64,000 bases of DNA, taken from NCBI RefSeq assembly GCF_000971965.1, contig NZ_LAQP01000015.1, forward strand, positions 124,001-188,000, written 5' to 3'. The notes under the pieces are model-generated. The model did not search any database and was not told the DNA's origin. It saw only the letters and a program-made list of their open reading frames with translations. The position numbers and the translations under genes were made by a program. Shown piece by piece: positions 34,703 through 44,095 of the stretch. Within the stretch, counting starts at the first letter, position 1. Each line of letters begins with the position of its first letter. Source of the stretch: Paenibacillus wulumuqiensis (lineage in GTDB: Bacteria; Bacillota; Bacilli; Paenibacillales; Paenibacillaceae).

Positions 34703-36859
34703 ATGAACCCAACAGGCAAGCCTGTACAGCTTAAACCCAATTACAAGATACTGAGTATTCTGGCAGTTATCGCTCTGGTTATCTTTTTATTTACCCAGGT
34801 GATTCCGCTGACCGCTTCGGAGACACTGGAAGTGGATCAGACCAATGTGATCAGCCAGGAAAAAGCAATTGCCAGTGCTGACGCATTTAAGAATAATCTG
34901 CCGCTGACCCCGGAGATGATTAGCCGTCTGAAATCCCCTGCAGTCAGCTATCATACCGATTCGGAGCTGAGCGGATATGTAGCCAAGGAAAAGCTTAGCA
35001 AGCAGTACAGCAAACAACTGGAGAAAATCGCTCCCTATGATATTTTCCGTGTACATTACAAAGCAGGCGGCTACCTGTCTTCCGTAGACATTGATGTACA
35101 TATGAACACCGGAAAAGTAGTCGCTTTCCTGATCAAAAGCGATTCGGACACTCCGATGGACACCAGCAATCCGTTATCGCCCAAGCCGACTTCAGCCAAT
35201 GAGGGCAATATGACCCTCACCCAAAAAGTCAAACAGGCTCGCCCTGTACTGAAAACAATGGGTTATGATCCGGATGCGCTGGAACTTCAGACCAATGGAG
35301 GTCCCGGACTGGATTATGTGATGCGTGATGGCGGCAAGCTCGGAGAAGCCCAGCTGCATCTCAAATTCACTTTTGAAGAAGGCGAACTGCGTTCGTTCCA
35401 GCCGGAGCTAACGCCGCCTGCCTCCTATACAAGTTATATTGAAAAGCAAACTACACTGGCCTACTGGCTGACTTTTGCCGGTTATGGACTGTTCACACTG
35501 GTGCTCGGTGTGCTGGCAATCGTATTCGCTTCCCTGAAGCGCAAGCATACTTCCTTTAAAAGAGGCATTATACTGTCGCTGATCTACTGCGCGGTATCCG
35601 TGATCAGTGTGGTCAACATGTGGCCTTATTTTGAAGCCAGCTTTGGCGGTGAAGGTTATGGTGTCTTCATGACGCTGTTCCTGGTCGCGCTGCAGCTGAT
35701 CCTGAACGTCATGATGGCTGTACTGCTCTACTTCTCACTCGTCGGCGGTGATGGCCTGTGGCGCGAACGCGGGATGAACATGTGGCCGCGCTCCAGAGAG
35801 ATCGGCTACGGCAAATATGTACTGCACAGCGCTGCAGTCGGTTACCTGTTCGCCATTATTTTGCTCGGTGTACAGTCGATCATTTATCTGTTTTTGGAAA
35901 ATGCACTCGGCATATTCTCGTCCAGTGACGATTCCAGTTCTCCATACAATATGGCTATACCGGCACTGCTGCCGCTGCTCGCCTGGATGGCCGGCATTGG
36001 CGAAGAAGGCGTCTATCGCCTGTTCGGGATCGGCATGCTCAAGAAGCTGCTGCGGAATACATTTGTCGCTTCAGCGATCACTTCGATCATCTGGGCGCTC
36101 GGACATACGCTGTATCCGATCTATCCGGTCTATGCCCGTCCGGTGGAACTGCTCATTATCGGACTGTTGTTCAGTCTGGTGTTCCTGCGTTACGGCTTTA
36201 TCGCTGTCGTATTCGCTCACGTCATGTTCGATACGATCCTGATGTCCTTCAGTCTGATGACCCTGGGAGGAGCAGGCAATATTGCGCTTGGCATTTTCTA
36301 CATCATTATGCCGGCCATTATTGCGTATCTCATTTATCTGTTCACACGTAATAAAGGGATGGATAATGCTTATCCGCCGTATACGCCGTCACAGCAGACC
36401 GGAATGCCGGTATATGCGCCCACCGGACAGCCAGGGATCGGCCAACCGCCGCATTCCTACTACAATCCTGGCGCCCCTGCACATCATCATGGAGAGGGAC
36501 TGCCCAATGATCCAGGTCGGTTCCAGCGCTATCAGGAGCCGCAGGCACCTGCTGCACCGGTACAGCCACCTGCTCCGCAGGACAGCTACCGTGACCAGCA
36601 GCCTGTTCACCCCTCAGAGCCAGTCGGCCAGCCTACTCATACCGGTGAACATGAAGCGCCGCGTGCAGCCGATCAGCAGCCGGTAGATCGTTCCGAATCC
36701 CAGCCGGTTAATCTTCACAAGCCCGAGACGAACCGTACGGTAGAACCAGGCTCATCTGCTAATCCTGCTTCACCGGATACCGCCGGACAGCCGGACGACT
36801 CGGTGACAGATCATCCGCATCCGCCTATACGAAAAGATGATGAAGATACATCCAAATAA
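34703..36859 (+). CDS. CPBP-family intramembrane metalloprotease with long hydrophilic tail
   Basis: A 718-residue membrane protein. After an N-terminal membrane helix (about 15-35), residues about 40-250 are extracytoplasmic. Several helices follow, and the CPBP (CAAX protease/bacteriocin-processing) core lies at about 425-515: Glu434-Glu435...Arg439 in GIGEEGVYR, His468 in LGHTLYP, and His506...Asp510 in FAHVMFD, the full catalytic set. Residues about 555-718 are a disordered Pro/Gln/His-rich tail (for example PPHSYYNPGAPAHHHGEG) unusual for the family. Start has AAGGAGG. Substrate unknown; possibly stress or secreted-peptide processing. Monocistronic, ending towards the terminator shared with uvrC. 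Confidence 0.87.
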   Translation: MNPTGKPVQLKPNYKILSILAVIALVIFLFTQVIPLTASETLEVDQTNVISQEKAIASADAFKNNLPLTPEMISRLKSPAVSYHTDSELSGYVAKEKLSKQYSKQLEKIAPYDIFRVHYKAGGYLSSVDIDVHMNTGKVVAFLIKSDSDTPMDTSNPLSPKPTSANEGNMTLTQKVKQARPVLKTMGYDPDALELQTNGGPGLDYVMRDGGKLGEAQLHLKFTFEEGELRSFQPELTPPASYTSYIEKQTTLAYWLTFAGYGLFTLVLGVLAIVFASLKRKHTSFKRGIILSLIYCAVSVISVVNMWPYFEASFGGEGYGVFMTLFLVALQLILNVMMAVLLYFSLVGGDGLWRERGMNMWPRSREIGYGKYVLHSAAVGYLFAIILLGVQSIIYLFLENALGIFSSSDDSSSPYNMAIPALLPLLAWMAGIGEEGVYRLFGIGMLKKLLRNTFVASAITSIIWALGHTLYPIYPVYARPVELLIIGLLFSLVFLRYGFIAVVFAHVMFDTILMSFSLMTLGGAGNIALGIFYIIMPAIIAYLIYLFTRNKGMDNAYPPYTPSQQTGMPVYAPTGQPGIGQPPHSYYNPGAPAHHHGEGLPNDPGRFQRYQEPQAPAAPVQPPAPQDSYRDQQPVHPSEPVGQPTHTGEHEAPRAADQQPVDRSESQPVNLHKPETNRTVEPGSSANPASPDTAGQPDDSVTDHPHPPIRKDDEDTSK

Positions 36860-36918
36860 TAAGGCGGTTCACTTACAATACAGGTGAACATCATGGATGA
36901 CATGCATGATCATAATTC

Positions 36919-36957
36919 AAAAAAGAAGAGTAGCCATGATGGCTACTCTTCTTTTAA
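36919..36957. terminator. Bidirectional terminator overlapping the uvrC stop codon
   Basis: AAGAAGAGTAGCC (36923-36935) and GGCTACTCTTCTT (36941-36953) with a five-base loop. One arm contains the last uvrC codons and stop; A/T runs on both sides let it end uvrC and the CPBP gene. Confidence 0.88.
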
Positions 36958-39021
36958 TGCATCCAATATTTGCCGGGCGAGCTTGTCGCCGATCGAGAGA
37001 GGCCGGAAGTCTTCGACACTGGCTTCTCTTATTTTTTTTACCGAGCCAAAGTGCTTGAGCAGCAGCTTGCGCCGCTTCTCTCCGATACCCGGAATACTGT
37101 CCAGCTGGGAGACCACCATCGATTTGCCGCGCTGTTCCCGGTGGAACGTAATCGCAAACCGGTGAACCTCATCCTGAATTCGCTGCAGCAGATAGAATTC
37201 CTGACTGTCACGGGCCAGCTTGACCGGTTCTGCCGGATCGCCAACCATCAGCTGGGCGGTCCGGTGCTTCGCATCCTTGACCAGTCCGCAGACCGGGATA
37301 AACAGCCCCAGTTCATTCTCGAGTACATCTGCCGCTGCAGAGATCTGACCTTTACCTCCATCGACCACGATCAGGTCGGGCATCTCCAGATTTTCCTTGA
37401 GCACCCGTTCATAGCGGCGGCGGATAACTTCACGCATCGTACCATAGTCATCCGCACCTTCTACGGTGCGGATTTTGTATTTGCGGTATTCCTTTCGGGC
37501 CGGCTTGCCATCGATAAATACGACCATCGCCGATACCGGATCGGAACCCTGGATATTCGAGTTATCAAATGCTTCTACCCGGTGCAGATTATTCAGGCCG
37601 ATCGCCTGTCCCAGATTCTCTGCTGCCTTGGACGTACGCTCTTCATCGCGTTCAATCAGGCGGAACTTCTCATCCAGCGAGACTCTGGCATTGTCCTGCG
37701 CCATCGTAATCATCTGCCGCTTCAGACCGCGGCGCGGAATGAGTACTTTGATGCCCAGCCACTGCTGCAGCATCTGGGCGCTGCTCGGAGCATCGAGCTG
37801 GTCGCCTCCGGCGGCTTTGACACTTTCCGGATCGCCCTGCTGGTCACCGGAGACGTTCACCGGCTCTTCAGACTCTGCTGCTTCTGCTTCCATCGCTGCA
37901 GAGCGGACGGCATATTCTTGACCCGTCTCGGCTACGCGGTCAGCCAGATCATTCATTCCGGTAGAGCCGTCTCCGTCATTGGTATTCAGACCTTCCTGCT
38001 CGGCTGCATCCAGCGCCTTGTCATCGGCACTGTCCAGATCCGCAGATGCTTCCATCGCCGGCAGCAGAATCTCCTGCGGCATCGCCGGATTATCGCTGTA
38101 ATACTGGGTGACATAGGACATGAAGTCATTGTACGGCTCCCCGTAAAAAGGAAATACCGAGGCATGACGCTCGATCATTTTACCCTGCCGCACGTACAGA
38201 ATCTGTACGCACATCCAGCCTTTATCCACCGAGAAACCGAAAACATCGCGGTCTCTGGCATCAGCCATCGTAATTTTCTGCTTTTCCATTAGCGCATCAA
38301 TATGACGAATCTGGTCACGCAGCTCCTTGGCCCGTTCAAAGTACAGATCTTCCGCCGCTTCTTCCATTTTGCGCTGCAGATCCTTTTTGATCTCCTCATG
38401 ACCACCGCTCAGGAAGCGGGTAATCTCCTGGCGGATCTCATCGTAGGATTTCTCCGGCACTTCGTACTCACATGGCGCCAGACACTGGCCCATATGGTAG
38501 TACAGGCACACTTCCTTTGGCATCACTTTGCATTTGCGCAGCGGATACATGCGATCCAGCAGCTTTTTGGTCTGCTGGGCGGCAAAAGCGTTTGGATAAG
38601 GGCCAAAATACTTGGCTTTATCCTTGAGCACACGCCGGGTAACTTCCAGCCGCGGGTGCGCTTCATTGGTAATTTTGATATATGGAAAAGTCTTGTCGTC
38701 CTTCAGCAGTACATTGTATTTGGGCTGATGGGTTTTGATCAGGTTACACTCCAGAATGAGTGCTTCCATATTACTGCCGGTTACAATATATTCAAAGTCG
38801 CGGATATCTGCGACCAGACGCTGGGTTTTACCATCATGGCTGCCTGTAAAATAAGACCGGACGCGGTTTTTAAGCACTTTGGCTTTACCGACGTAGATAA
38901 TCGTGCCTTCCCGGTTCTTCATCAGGTAACAGCCCGGCAGATCAGGCAGCAGTGCCAGCTTGTTGCGGATATTATCCATGGCCTGTTCCTGTTCGCGAAT
39001 CGTCTCCAAATGTGAATCCAT
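36943..39021 (-). CDS. uvrC: UvrABC excinuclease subunit C, with an acidic insertion
   Basis: A 692-residue UvrC, about 90 residues longer than most. GIY-YIG nuclease domain at about 27-105 ([20 protein letters not shown]), a Cys cluster at 164-184, the UVR motif at about 225-245 ([19 protein letters not shown]), the RNase H-like endonuclease domain from about 415 ([29 protein letters not shown]), and a C-terminal helix-hairpin-helix pair ([20 protein letters not shown]). Residues about 323-413 are an Asp/Glu/Ala/Gly-rich low-complexity insert between the halves. It makes the two incisions in nucleotide excision repair. ATG 39021 follows AAAGGAG. In line with trxA as in Bacillus, but 542 bases apart. 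Confidence 0.97.
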   Translation of the reverse strand: MDSHLETIREQEQAMDNIRNKLALLPDLPGCYLMKNREGTIIYVGKAKVLKNRVRSYFTGSHDGKTQRLVADIRDFEYIVTGSNMEALILECNLIKTHQPKYNVLLKDDKTFPYIKITNEAHPRLEVTRRVLKDKAKYFGPYPNAFAAQQTKKLLDRMYPLRKCKVMPKEVCLYYHMGQCLAPCEYEVPEKSYDEIRQEITRFLSGGHEEIKKDLQRKMEEAAEDLYFERAKELRDQIRHIDALMEKQKITMADARDRDVFGFSVDKGWMCVQILYVRQGKMIERHASVFPFYGEPYNDFMSYVTQYYSDNPAMPQEILLPAMEASADLDSADDKALDAAEQEGLNTNDGDGSTGMNDLADRVAETGQEYAVRSAAMEAEAAESEEPVNVSGDQQGDPESVKAAGGDQLDAPSSAQMLQQWLGIKVLIPRRGLKRQMITMAQDNARVSLDEKFRLIERDEERTSKAAENLGQAIGLNNLHRVEAFDNSNIQGSDPVSAMVVFIDGKPARKEYRKYKIRTVEGADDYGTMREVIRRRYERVLKENLEMPDLIVVDGGKGQISAAADVLENELGLFIPVCGLVKDAKHRTAQLMVGDPAEPVKLARDSQEFYLLQRIQDEVHRFAITFHREQRGKSMVVSQLDSIPGIGEKRRKLLLKHFGSVKKIREASVEDFRPLSIGDKLARQILDALKEE

Positions 39022-39060
39022 AGACTTCTCCTTTCTGGGTAATCGTGGTGTGAGATGACT

Positions 39061-39217
39061 GCTGGGCTGGACATCAACCGCTATGAAAAAGGATTAGGAC
39101 ACGTCCTCCGGTTAAGCCATGAGATCTCAAATGACCGCTGGCGGTCGATCTTATGGCTTAACGGCCGTCCTTTGGTCCAATTCCTTTTCCTGCGCTCTGT
39201 GCAGGCGAGCAGATCCA
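39061..39217. repeat. Nested palindromic element, copy A (trxA-uvrC gap)
   Basis: A large imperfect inverted repeat with three nested stems: outer 39087-39100 with 39175-39188 (12 of 14 pairs), middle 39112-39126 with 39147-39161 (14 Watson-Crick pairs plus one G-T), inner GACCGC 39133-39138 with GCGGTC 39141-39146. Between outer and middle stems are unpaired blocks including TCCTCCGG. A weaker outermost pairing joins about 39061-39071 and 39210-39220. It shares its architecture and unpaired blocks with the element at 63.0 kb. Function unknown. Confidence 0.8.
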
Positions 39218-39362
39218 GCTGAGCAGACTGCATATTACAATGTATTACCCCGTTGAGGGCAACCTGTATAGTTGGGTAATAAAAGCTCTTACTTACAGCT
39301 TGAGCAGCATCTTTATCGTTATAGCGGGCCCACTATGGTTCAAATGAGTGGGTGACTTATTT

Positions 39363-39372
39363 ATTATACCAG
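39363..39372 (-). promoter_or_regulatory. Extended -10 promoter upstream of uvrC
   Basis: On the minus strand TGGTATAAT, a perfect TGn extended -10, with no good -35. A transcript from here would carry a leader of about 335 bases through palindromic element A into uvrC. Confidence 0.45.
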
Positions 39373-39461
39373 CTATTGCAGGGGAACTGGTAGCTTTATA
39401 GCAACGTATGTTCTGTATATATCCTGCCCTTTACATCACCGCCGCATCCACCTGATGACAG

Positions 39462-39492
39462 AAAAAACCCCCGGTATACACCAGGGGTTGTG
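39462..39492 (-). terminator. Terminator after trxA
   Basis: On the minus strand CAACCCC and GGGGG around about 11 bases, then six Ts. Confidence 0.75.
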
Positions 39493-39563
39493 GAGCAGCA
39501 AGCACGGCTTCATCCGAAGGACGGGCTGCACTTGGCTGCAGTTATCTTATATGCCAGGCAAAA

Positions 39564-39881
39564 TTATTGGTGTTTTGCCAGGATGGATTTCAGGGAATCT
39601 TTGGAGTTCAGGCCTACAACTTTATCTACCGGTTGACCGTCTTTGAAGAAGATCATTGTAGGGATACTCATTACGCCGAAACGGGAAGCAGTTTCAGGGT
39701 TTTCGTCTACGTTGACTTTAGCGATTTTCACGCTGTCGCCAACTTCAGTTGCCAGCTCATCCAGGATTGGAGCAAGCATTTTACAAGGACCGCACCATGG
39801 TGCCCAGAAGTCTACCAGCACTGTGCCTTGTCCCTCTACTTCACTTGTAAAGGATTGATCAGATACATTAACGATTGCCAT
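39564..39881 (-). CDS. trxA: Thioredoxin
   Basis: A 105-residue thioredoxin with the active site WCGPC (Cys30, Cys33), the buried Asp region VLVDFWAP, and the cis-proline loop MSIPTMIFF. It reduces disulfides in the cytoplasm, for example in ribonucleotide reductase. AAGGAGGAA precedes the ATG. Monocistronic with its own promoter and terminator; upstream of uvrC as in Bacillus. Confidence 0.98.
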   Translation of the reverse strand: MAIVNVSDQSFTSEVEGQGTVLVDFWAPWCGPCKMLAPILDELATEVGDSVKIAKVNVDENPETASRFGVMSIPTMIFFKDGQPVDKVVGLNSKDSLKSILAKHQ

Positions 39882-39954
39882 GGGAATTTCCTCCTTGAAT
39901 ACCTTTATTTGAATTATTCATTATTTAAACAACTACAGAACCTATTACACCCCT

Positions 39955-39963
39955 ATTATAACA
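39955..39963 (-). promoter_or_regulatory. Extended -10 promoter of trxA
   Basis: TGTTATAAT on the minus strand (TATAAT at 39955-39960) with a weak TTCGGA 16 bases upstream; the leader is about 70 bases. Confidence 0.55.
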
Positions 39964-40064
39964 CAGGAATGCGAATTCCGAAACAGATAATACGAATTTA
40001 TTATACTTATCTATATTTTAGTAAGCATTTATCTTTTAATCACTATTATATCAAAAGTAACAAA

Positions 40065-41027
40065 TCAAACGCCCGGGATATCTCCACGCTTGTTCTCTCC
40101 GCTTACGCTGATCACATCGACAAACGGAGCAATCCGGTTCATCAGCCGCTCGCCTTTGTACCGTTCTTCGCCATCTTTATTCGTAAAGCTCAGATGCTGC
40201 AGCAGCGCATCCAGCGAATAATTCGAGGTATAAAAAGTAGGTTTGCGCTCCATCCGGTAATTGAGGATGGCACCCAGCACATGATCACGTACCCATGGGT
40301 TCAGATTCTCTGCGCCTATATCGTCAAAGATCAGCAGATCCGTATTTTTCATAATCTCAATCGTTTCTTTCATCCGATTGTTGTCCTGGAACATCGACTT
40401 CAGATCTTCCACAAATTCAGGCATATATACAATCACGCCGGTATATCCGGCTTTGGCCAGCTCATGCAGCATATAGGACATCAAAAAGGTCTTGCCTGTA
40501 CCAAAGTGTCCAACCAGATACAGCCCCTTGGCGGACAGTCCATTTTGTTTCACTTCATTAATGTAGCCAAAAATTTTCTTGACCGCCGGGACACGTTCGA
40601 TATCCTTGGATACGATCTCCACGGCGTTGTAACCTTCATTCAAAGCGCGGTCATCCACATAAAAGCTGTGAATCCGCTGTCTGACCTGCTGTTCATGCTG
40701 TCTGCTCAGCTGCTTCTGGCATGGTGTTTTGCGCTCATGCAGCCGGGCTCCTTCTTCGGATGACTGCACACTGAGCTTGGTGTAATGCCCCTGAAAATCA
40801 TTCGGGCAATTATCGAGTCCGGGACAATTATCGCAGTTGCGCTGATCCCCGACATACTGGTACAGCTTACTGAGATTGGTCATCAGCTCCTGATCGGTCA
40901 GCTCCGGATGCTGGCTGCGCAGCTCCATCACCAGAGGATCCGTGAACAGCTGCGTGGCAATCTTGTTCGATTGTTCCCGAAATCGCGTACTCTTCATCTG
41001 CCGCAGCAGATCACCGATGGATTCCAT
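40065..41027 (-). CDS. dnaI: Primosomal helicase loader DnaI
   Basis: A 320-residue DnaI. The N-terminal part has the zinc-type cluster CDNCPGLDNC (about residues 64-73) that binds the replicative helicase; the C-terminal AAA+ domain has Walker A GHFGTGKTFL, Walker B LLIFDDIGAEN and sensor TSNY. It loads DnaC helicase at oriC and restart sites together with DnaB and DnaD. Second gene of dnaB-dnaI, 100 bases after dnaB. Confidence 0.96.
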   Translation of the reverse strand: MESIGDLLRQMKSTRFREQSNKIATQLFTDPLVMELRSQHPELTDQELMTNLSKLYQYVGDQRNCDNCPGLDNCPNDFQGHYTKLSVQSSEEGARLHERKTPCQKQLSRQHEQQVRQRIHSFYVDDRALNEGYNAVEIVSKDIERVPAVKKIFGYINEVKQNGLSAKGLYLVGHFGTGKTFLMSYMLHELAKAGYTGVIVYMPEFVEDLKSMFQDNNRMKETIEIMKNTDLLIFDDIGAENLNPWVRDHVLGAILNYRMERKPTFYTSNYSLDALLQHLSFTNKDGEERYKGERLMNRIAPFVDVISVSGENKRGDIPGV

Positions 41028-41127
41028 GGTGTGTAGCCCCTTCCCGTTTGTTCAACTCTTACTATCGCTGCCTGTGATGGCAGACAGGCTTGCGGCGCAT
41101 CCTGCTCATCGCCGGTTCAGCGGCTGT

Positions 41128-42687
41128 TTAGCCGCCGTTTTTGCCAGACTGCATCTGTTCGGCCATTCTCAGTACCTCAGCCAGCTCCTCGTCGGATATG
41201 CTGGATGCTTTTCCCTGTGAGCCTTCCACGATGGGAATCTCCGGCTTGGCACGTGCCGGCGTGCGTCCGTAGCTTCGTCCGGTGCGCTTGGCTGTGCCTG
41301 CCGCTCCTTCTTTGCCTTTCAGCTTGGCCTGATCGCTGATACGTAGATCCAGCTTGTTCTGCTCCTGTACATAACGGACAGCCTTTTCATACGTATTGAC
41401 CTGCTGATTCAGCATGTTGGTCACGATCCAGTCCACGAATTTGCCGCTCAGGCGCTCGCCCGGCTGGGACATTTTGACAGCCAGCAGGTAATGAATAAGC
41501 ACATTCATCACTTCTTCCGGCAGCTTATAATTAATATCGATATGCTCGAAAATATCATTAATACTGTTCGGTACACTGCCCGGATAGAACATTTCCAGCA
41601 TCCGGGTGTATGGCTGGTTGCGCAGCATCATATTGTACTGATGAATATCGCATTTGCCGGTAAACTGTCTGGGCACTTCCAGATAGTATTCCATCTCCAC
41701 TGCGTGCTCCACCGGCAGATCCTGCGGCTCTTCGCCCGCTTCCTGCTGGTGCTGCTGGCGCAGGGAGACCACTTTGGCTTCGTGGATCTGACGCTCTTCC
41801 GTCCGCTTCTTGCCCTGACGGTACTGCAGATTCGCCCGGCGCTGGATTTCTTCCTCGGCCAGTTCGCCATCTGCAGTGAAGATCCCGTCCTCATCCAGCA
41901 TCCGGCAGATATCCTGGATATCCAGCTTGTATTTATAGGCGATATAACTCAGTACATTCATCTGTTCCGGCTGAAAGCGCAGCTTCTCCACAAACTGCCG
42001 GTTGCGCGATCCACGCGGGAAATAGCGGATGATATCCGCATAGTTGATCAGATCGTCTTCACTCAGCTTCGGCTGGTTGCTGCGAGTCTGCGTACTCACT
42101 TCGGTCAGCGCCTGCTCCAGTTCGTAATCGATCACATGCGTATTCAGCTCAAATATATCATAGAACGGCTGTGAAATATTTTCTTTCTGTACGGACTGGC
42201 TATCCCAGCCTTCCGGCTGCTTGGCGAAAAACTGCTCACGCAGCGACAGCACGGCAAACTTGCCAATCTTGTCCCGCAGCAGCAGTGTCAGATGCTGTGT
42301 CCGGAAAAACTCGCCCGGTGACAGCGGCTGCTGCAGTTCGTATTCATATATATAGTCATCCTCATTCGGAAAATAAACCCGGCTCGTCTGGAGCAGACCG
42401 ACTGCTTCCAGCAGGGATGCCTGTTCCATCAGCTGCTTGCGTCCGCGTTCCCCCGGTTCCAGACCGAGCGTAAGAAACAGACCACGCTGCTGCTCCACTG
42501 GCGAATAGCCCACCTGCTGAGCGTTCAAATGATCACAGAGCAGCCGGTACAGACTGATGGCGAACGCTCCGGTGAGCGGCTGGTAGACCAGGTTCAGCAT
42601 CCGTTCGTCCAGACTGCCCAATCCAAATTCGCGGTATACGCAGTAACGATGATTCTCTGTAAAATGAAGTAAATTCTTGATGCGCAT
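41128..42687 (-). CDS. dnaB: Replication initiation/membrane-attachment protein DnaB
   Basis: The product is 519 residues from ATG 42687 (MRIKNLLHFTENHRYC) after GGGGGCGG. N-terminal winged-helix dimer domain (LNLVYQPLTGAFAISLYRLL), middle DnaB/DnaD-like helices, and the C-terminal YxxxIxxxW-type DnaD domain (SGKFVDWIVTNMLNQQVNTYEKAVRY). It is the Gram-positive DnaB, not the ring helicase; it helps DnaI load the helicase. Co-transcribed with dnaI. Confidence 0.95.
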   Translation of the reverse strand: MRIKNLLHFTENHRYCVYREFGLGSLDERMLNLVYQPLTGAFAISLYRLLCDHLNAQQVGYSPVEQQRGLFLTLGLEPGERGRKQLMEQASLLEAVGLLQTSRVYFPNEDDYIYEYELQQPLSPGEFFRTQHLTLLLRDKIGKFAVLSLREQFFAKQPEGWDSQSVQKENISQPFYDIFELNTHVIDYELEQALTEVSTQTRSNQPKLSEDDLINYADIIRYFPRGSRNRQFVEKLRFQPEQMNVLSYIAYKYKLDIQDICRMLDEDGIFTADGELAEEEIQRRANLQYRQGKKRTEERQIHEAKVVSLRQQHQQEAGEEPQDLPVEHAVEMEYYLEVPRQFTGKCDIHQYNMMLRNQPYTRMLEMFYPGSVPNSINDIFEHIDINYKLPEEVMNVLIHYLLAVKMSQPGERLSGKFVDWIVTNMLNQQVNTYEKAVRYVQEQNKLDLRISDQAKLKGKEGAAGTAKRTGRSYGRTPARAKPEIPIVEGSQGKASSISDEELAEVLRMAEQMQSGKNGG

Positions 42688-42728
42688 ATTCCGCCCCCTT
42701 TCTGCTGCACCCATTTATACGGAATTCT

Positions 42729-42737
42729 ATTCTACCA
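42729..42737 (-). promoter_or_regulatory. Probable extended -10 promoter of dnaB-dnaI
   Basis: TGGTAGAAT on the minus strand, about 42 bases before the dnaB start; the -35 is poor. Confidence 0.45.
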
Positions 42738-42881
42738 CAAAACATTCACTTTCCACTCTGAAAATAAAGTGAAAATATGGGCGGAATAACCACTGTGCTT
42801 CAACATGATCTATTGTTTGAGGGAATGCACATCAATAACGTTTTTTTGGATGAAGCAACGATGAACAGAGTGTGAAGTGAA

Positions 42882-42910
42882 TTGCCCTGCCCCACCGGTT
42901 CGGTTACAAT
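42882..42910 (+). promoter_or_regulatory. Promoter of hemQ
   Basis: TTGCCC (42882-42887), 17 bases, TACAAT (42905-42910), about 110 bases before the hemQ start. Confidence 0.55.
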
Positions 42911-43019
42911 AATAGGGTCAGGTTTTGCAGACCGGGCGCATGGATTGAACAGCTGCGCCTTATTATATTCCCGGAAATACACGGTTGACCAACTTACACA
43001 TACAGGAGTGATTTCTTTT

Positions 43020-43769
43020 ATGAACGAAGCTGTAGCTACACTGGAAGGCTGGTATGCACTGCATGATTTCCGTACGATCAACTGGACGGCATGGAAAGCT
43101 GCCGATGATGAAGAACGTGCAGGTGCCCTCGAAGAATTGAACGCGCTTATCCATGAGTGGAACACGATCAGCGCAGAAGGAAGCGGCAGCACAGCGCTCT
43201 ACAGCATTGTCGGACAAAAAGCCGACTTTGTAATGATGCATCTGCGCGAGACGCTCGAAGATCTGAATCAGATCGAGACCGAATTTAATAAAACGACTTT
43301 TGCCCGGTTTACGGAAAAAGCATACTCCTATGTGAGCGTCGTCGAGCTGAGCAGCTACATGGCCGGCAAGAGCGAGGAAGATCCGATGCTGAATCCACAG
43401 GTGGTCGCCCGCCTCAAACCGGCACTGCCTGCTGCCCGTTATATCTGTTTCTATCCGATGAACAAAACGCGCAATTTGAGCGACAACTGGTACATGTTGC
43501 CGATGGAAGAACGCCGCGAGATGATCCGCAGCCACGGACTGATCGGCCGCAGCTACGCCGGCAAGGTCAAACAGATCATTACCGGTTCTGTCGGTCTCGA
43601 TGACTGGGAGTGGGGCGTCACCCTGTTCTCCGACGATGCCCTGCAGTTCAAAAAGCTGGTCTATGAAATGCGTTTTGACGAAGCCAGCGCACGGTTTGGC
43701 GAATTTGGCGCTTTCTATGTAGGCAGTCTGCTGGACAGCGAGAAGTTTGAAGAAATGCTGAAATTGTAA
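43020..43769 (+). CDS. hemQ: Coproheme decarboxylase HemQ
   Basis: A 249-residue chlorite-dismutase-fold protein of the HemQ type. The haem-ligand region is [19 protein letters not shown] with His172, then [18 protein letters not shown]; Tyr145 in CFYPMNK is the catalytic tyrosine position. It lacks the distal Arg signature of true chlorite dismutases. Turns coproheme III into haem b in the Gram-positive coproporphyrin route. ATG 43020 is preceded by AGGAGTG; the frame extends upstream without a site. Monocistronic. Confidence 0.95.
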   Translation: MNEAVATLEGWYALHDFRTINWTAWKAADDEERAGALEELNALIHEWNTISAEGSGSTALYSIVGQKADFVMMHLRETLEDLNQIETEFNKTTFARFTEKAYSYVSVVELSSYMAGKSEEDPMLNPQVVARLKPALPAARYICFYPMNKTRNLSDNWYMLPMEERREMIRSHGLIGRSYAGKVKQIITGSVGLDDWEWGVTLFSDDALQFKKLVYEMRFDEASARFGEFGAFYVGSLLDSEKFEEMLKL

Positions 43770-43817
43770 ATATCACATATGCCTGGTAATTGATGCAGAT
43801 TGATTACTATTCATCCC

Positions 43818-43868
43818 AAAACCTGTATATGATCCTCTATATTCCGGATCATGTACAGGTTTTTTTAT
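43818..43868 (+). terminator. Terminator after hemQ
   Basis: AACCTGTATATGATCC and GGATCATGTACAGGTT (one mismatch) around about ten bases, then seven Ts. Confidence 0.88.
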
Positions 43869-44006
43869 ATAAATGGACAGACTCTGCAAGCTCACCTTTC
43901 CGTCTTGTCCATCCTCCTTTTTTGTAAGGGTTTTCTTTCAAATAAACTTTCTGCAATATATTTAGTAAAAAAGGCTTAAATTCTGAAAATTTTGTGTCGA
44001 ATAATG

Positions 44007-44034
44007 TAATAATTCCCAGACGGTTTGACGATAT
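44007..44034 (+). promoter_or_regulatory. SigD-like (flagellar sigma) promoter of the chemoreceptor
   Basis: TAAT (44007-44010), 16 bases, GACGATAT (44027-44034). This is 3 of 4 and 7 of 8 against the SigD consensus TAAA and GCCGATAT, about 60 bases before the start codon. The rest of the 326-base gap is AT-rich with no other feature. Confidence 0.55.
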
Positions 44035-44095
44035 AAAATTAAAATCATTGACACTTACCATTATTTTACGGAGAAAAGAGAAAGAGGGAGATCAC

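Noticed and set aside
39190-39380. Lysine riboswitch or 6S RNA between trxA and uvrC
   Set aside because: The conserved lysine-aptamer core is absent and the 6S central bubble is not evident; only the palindrome stands out.
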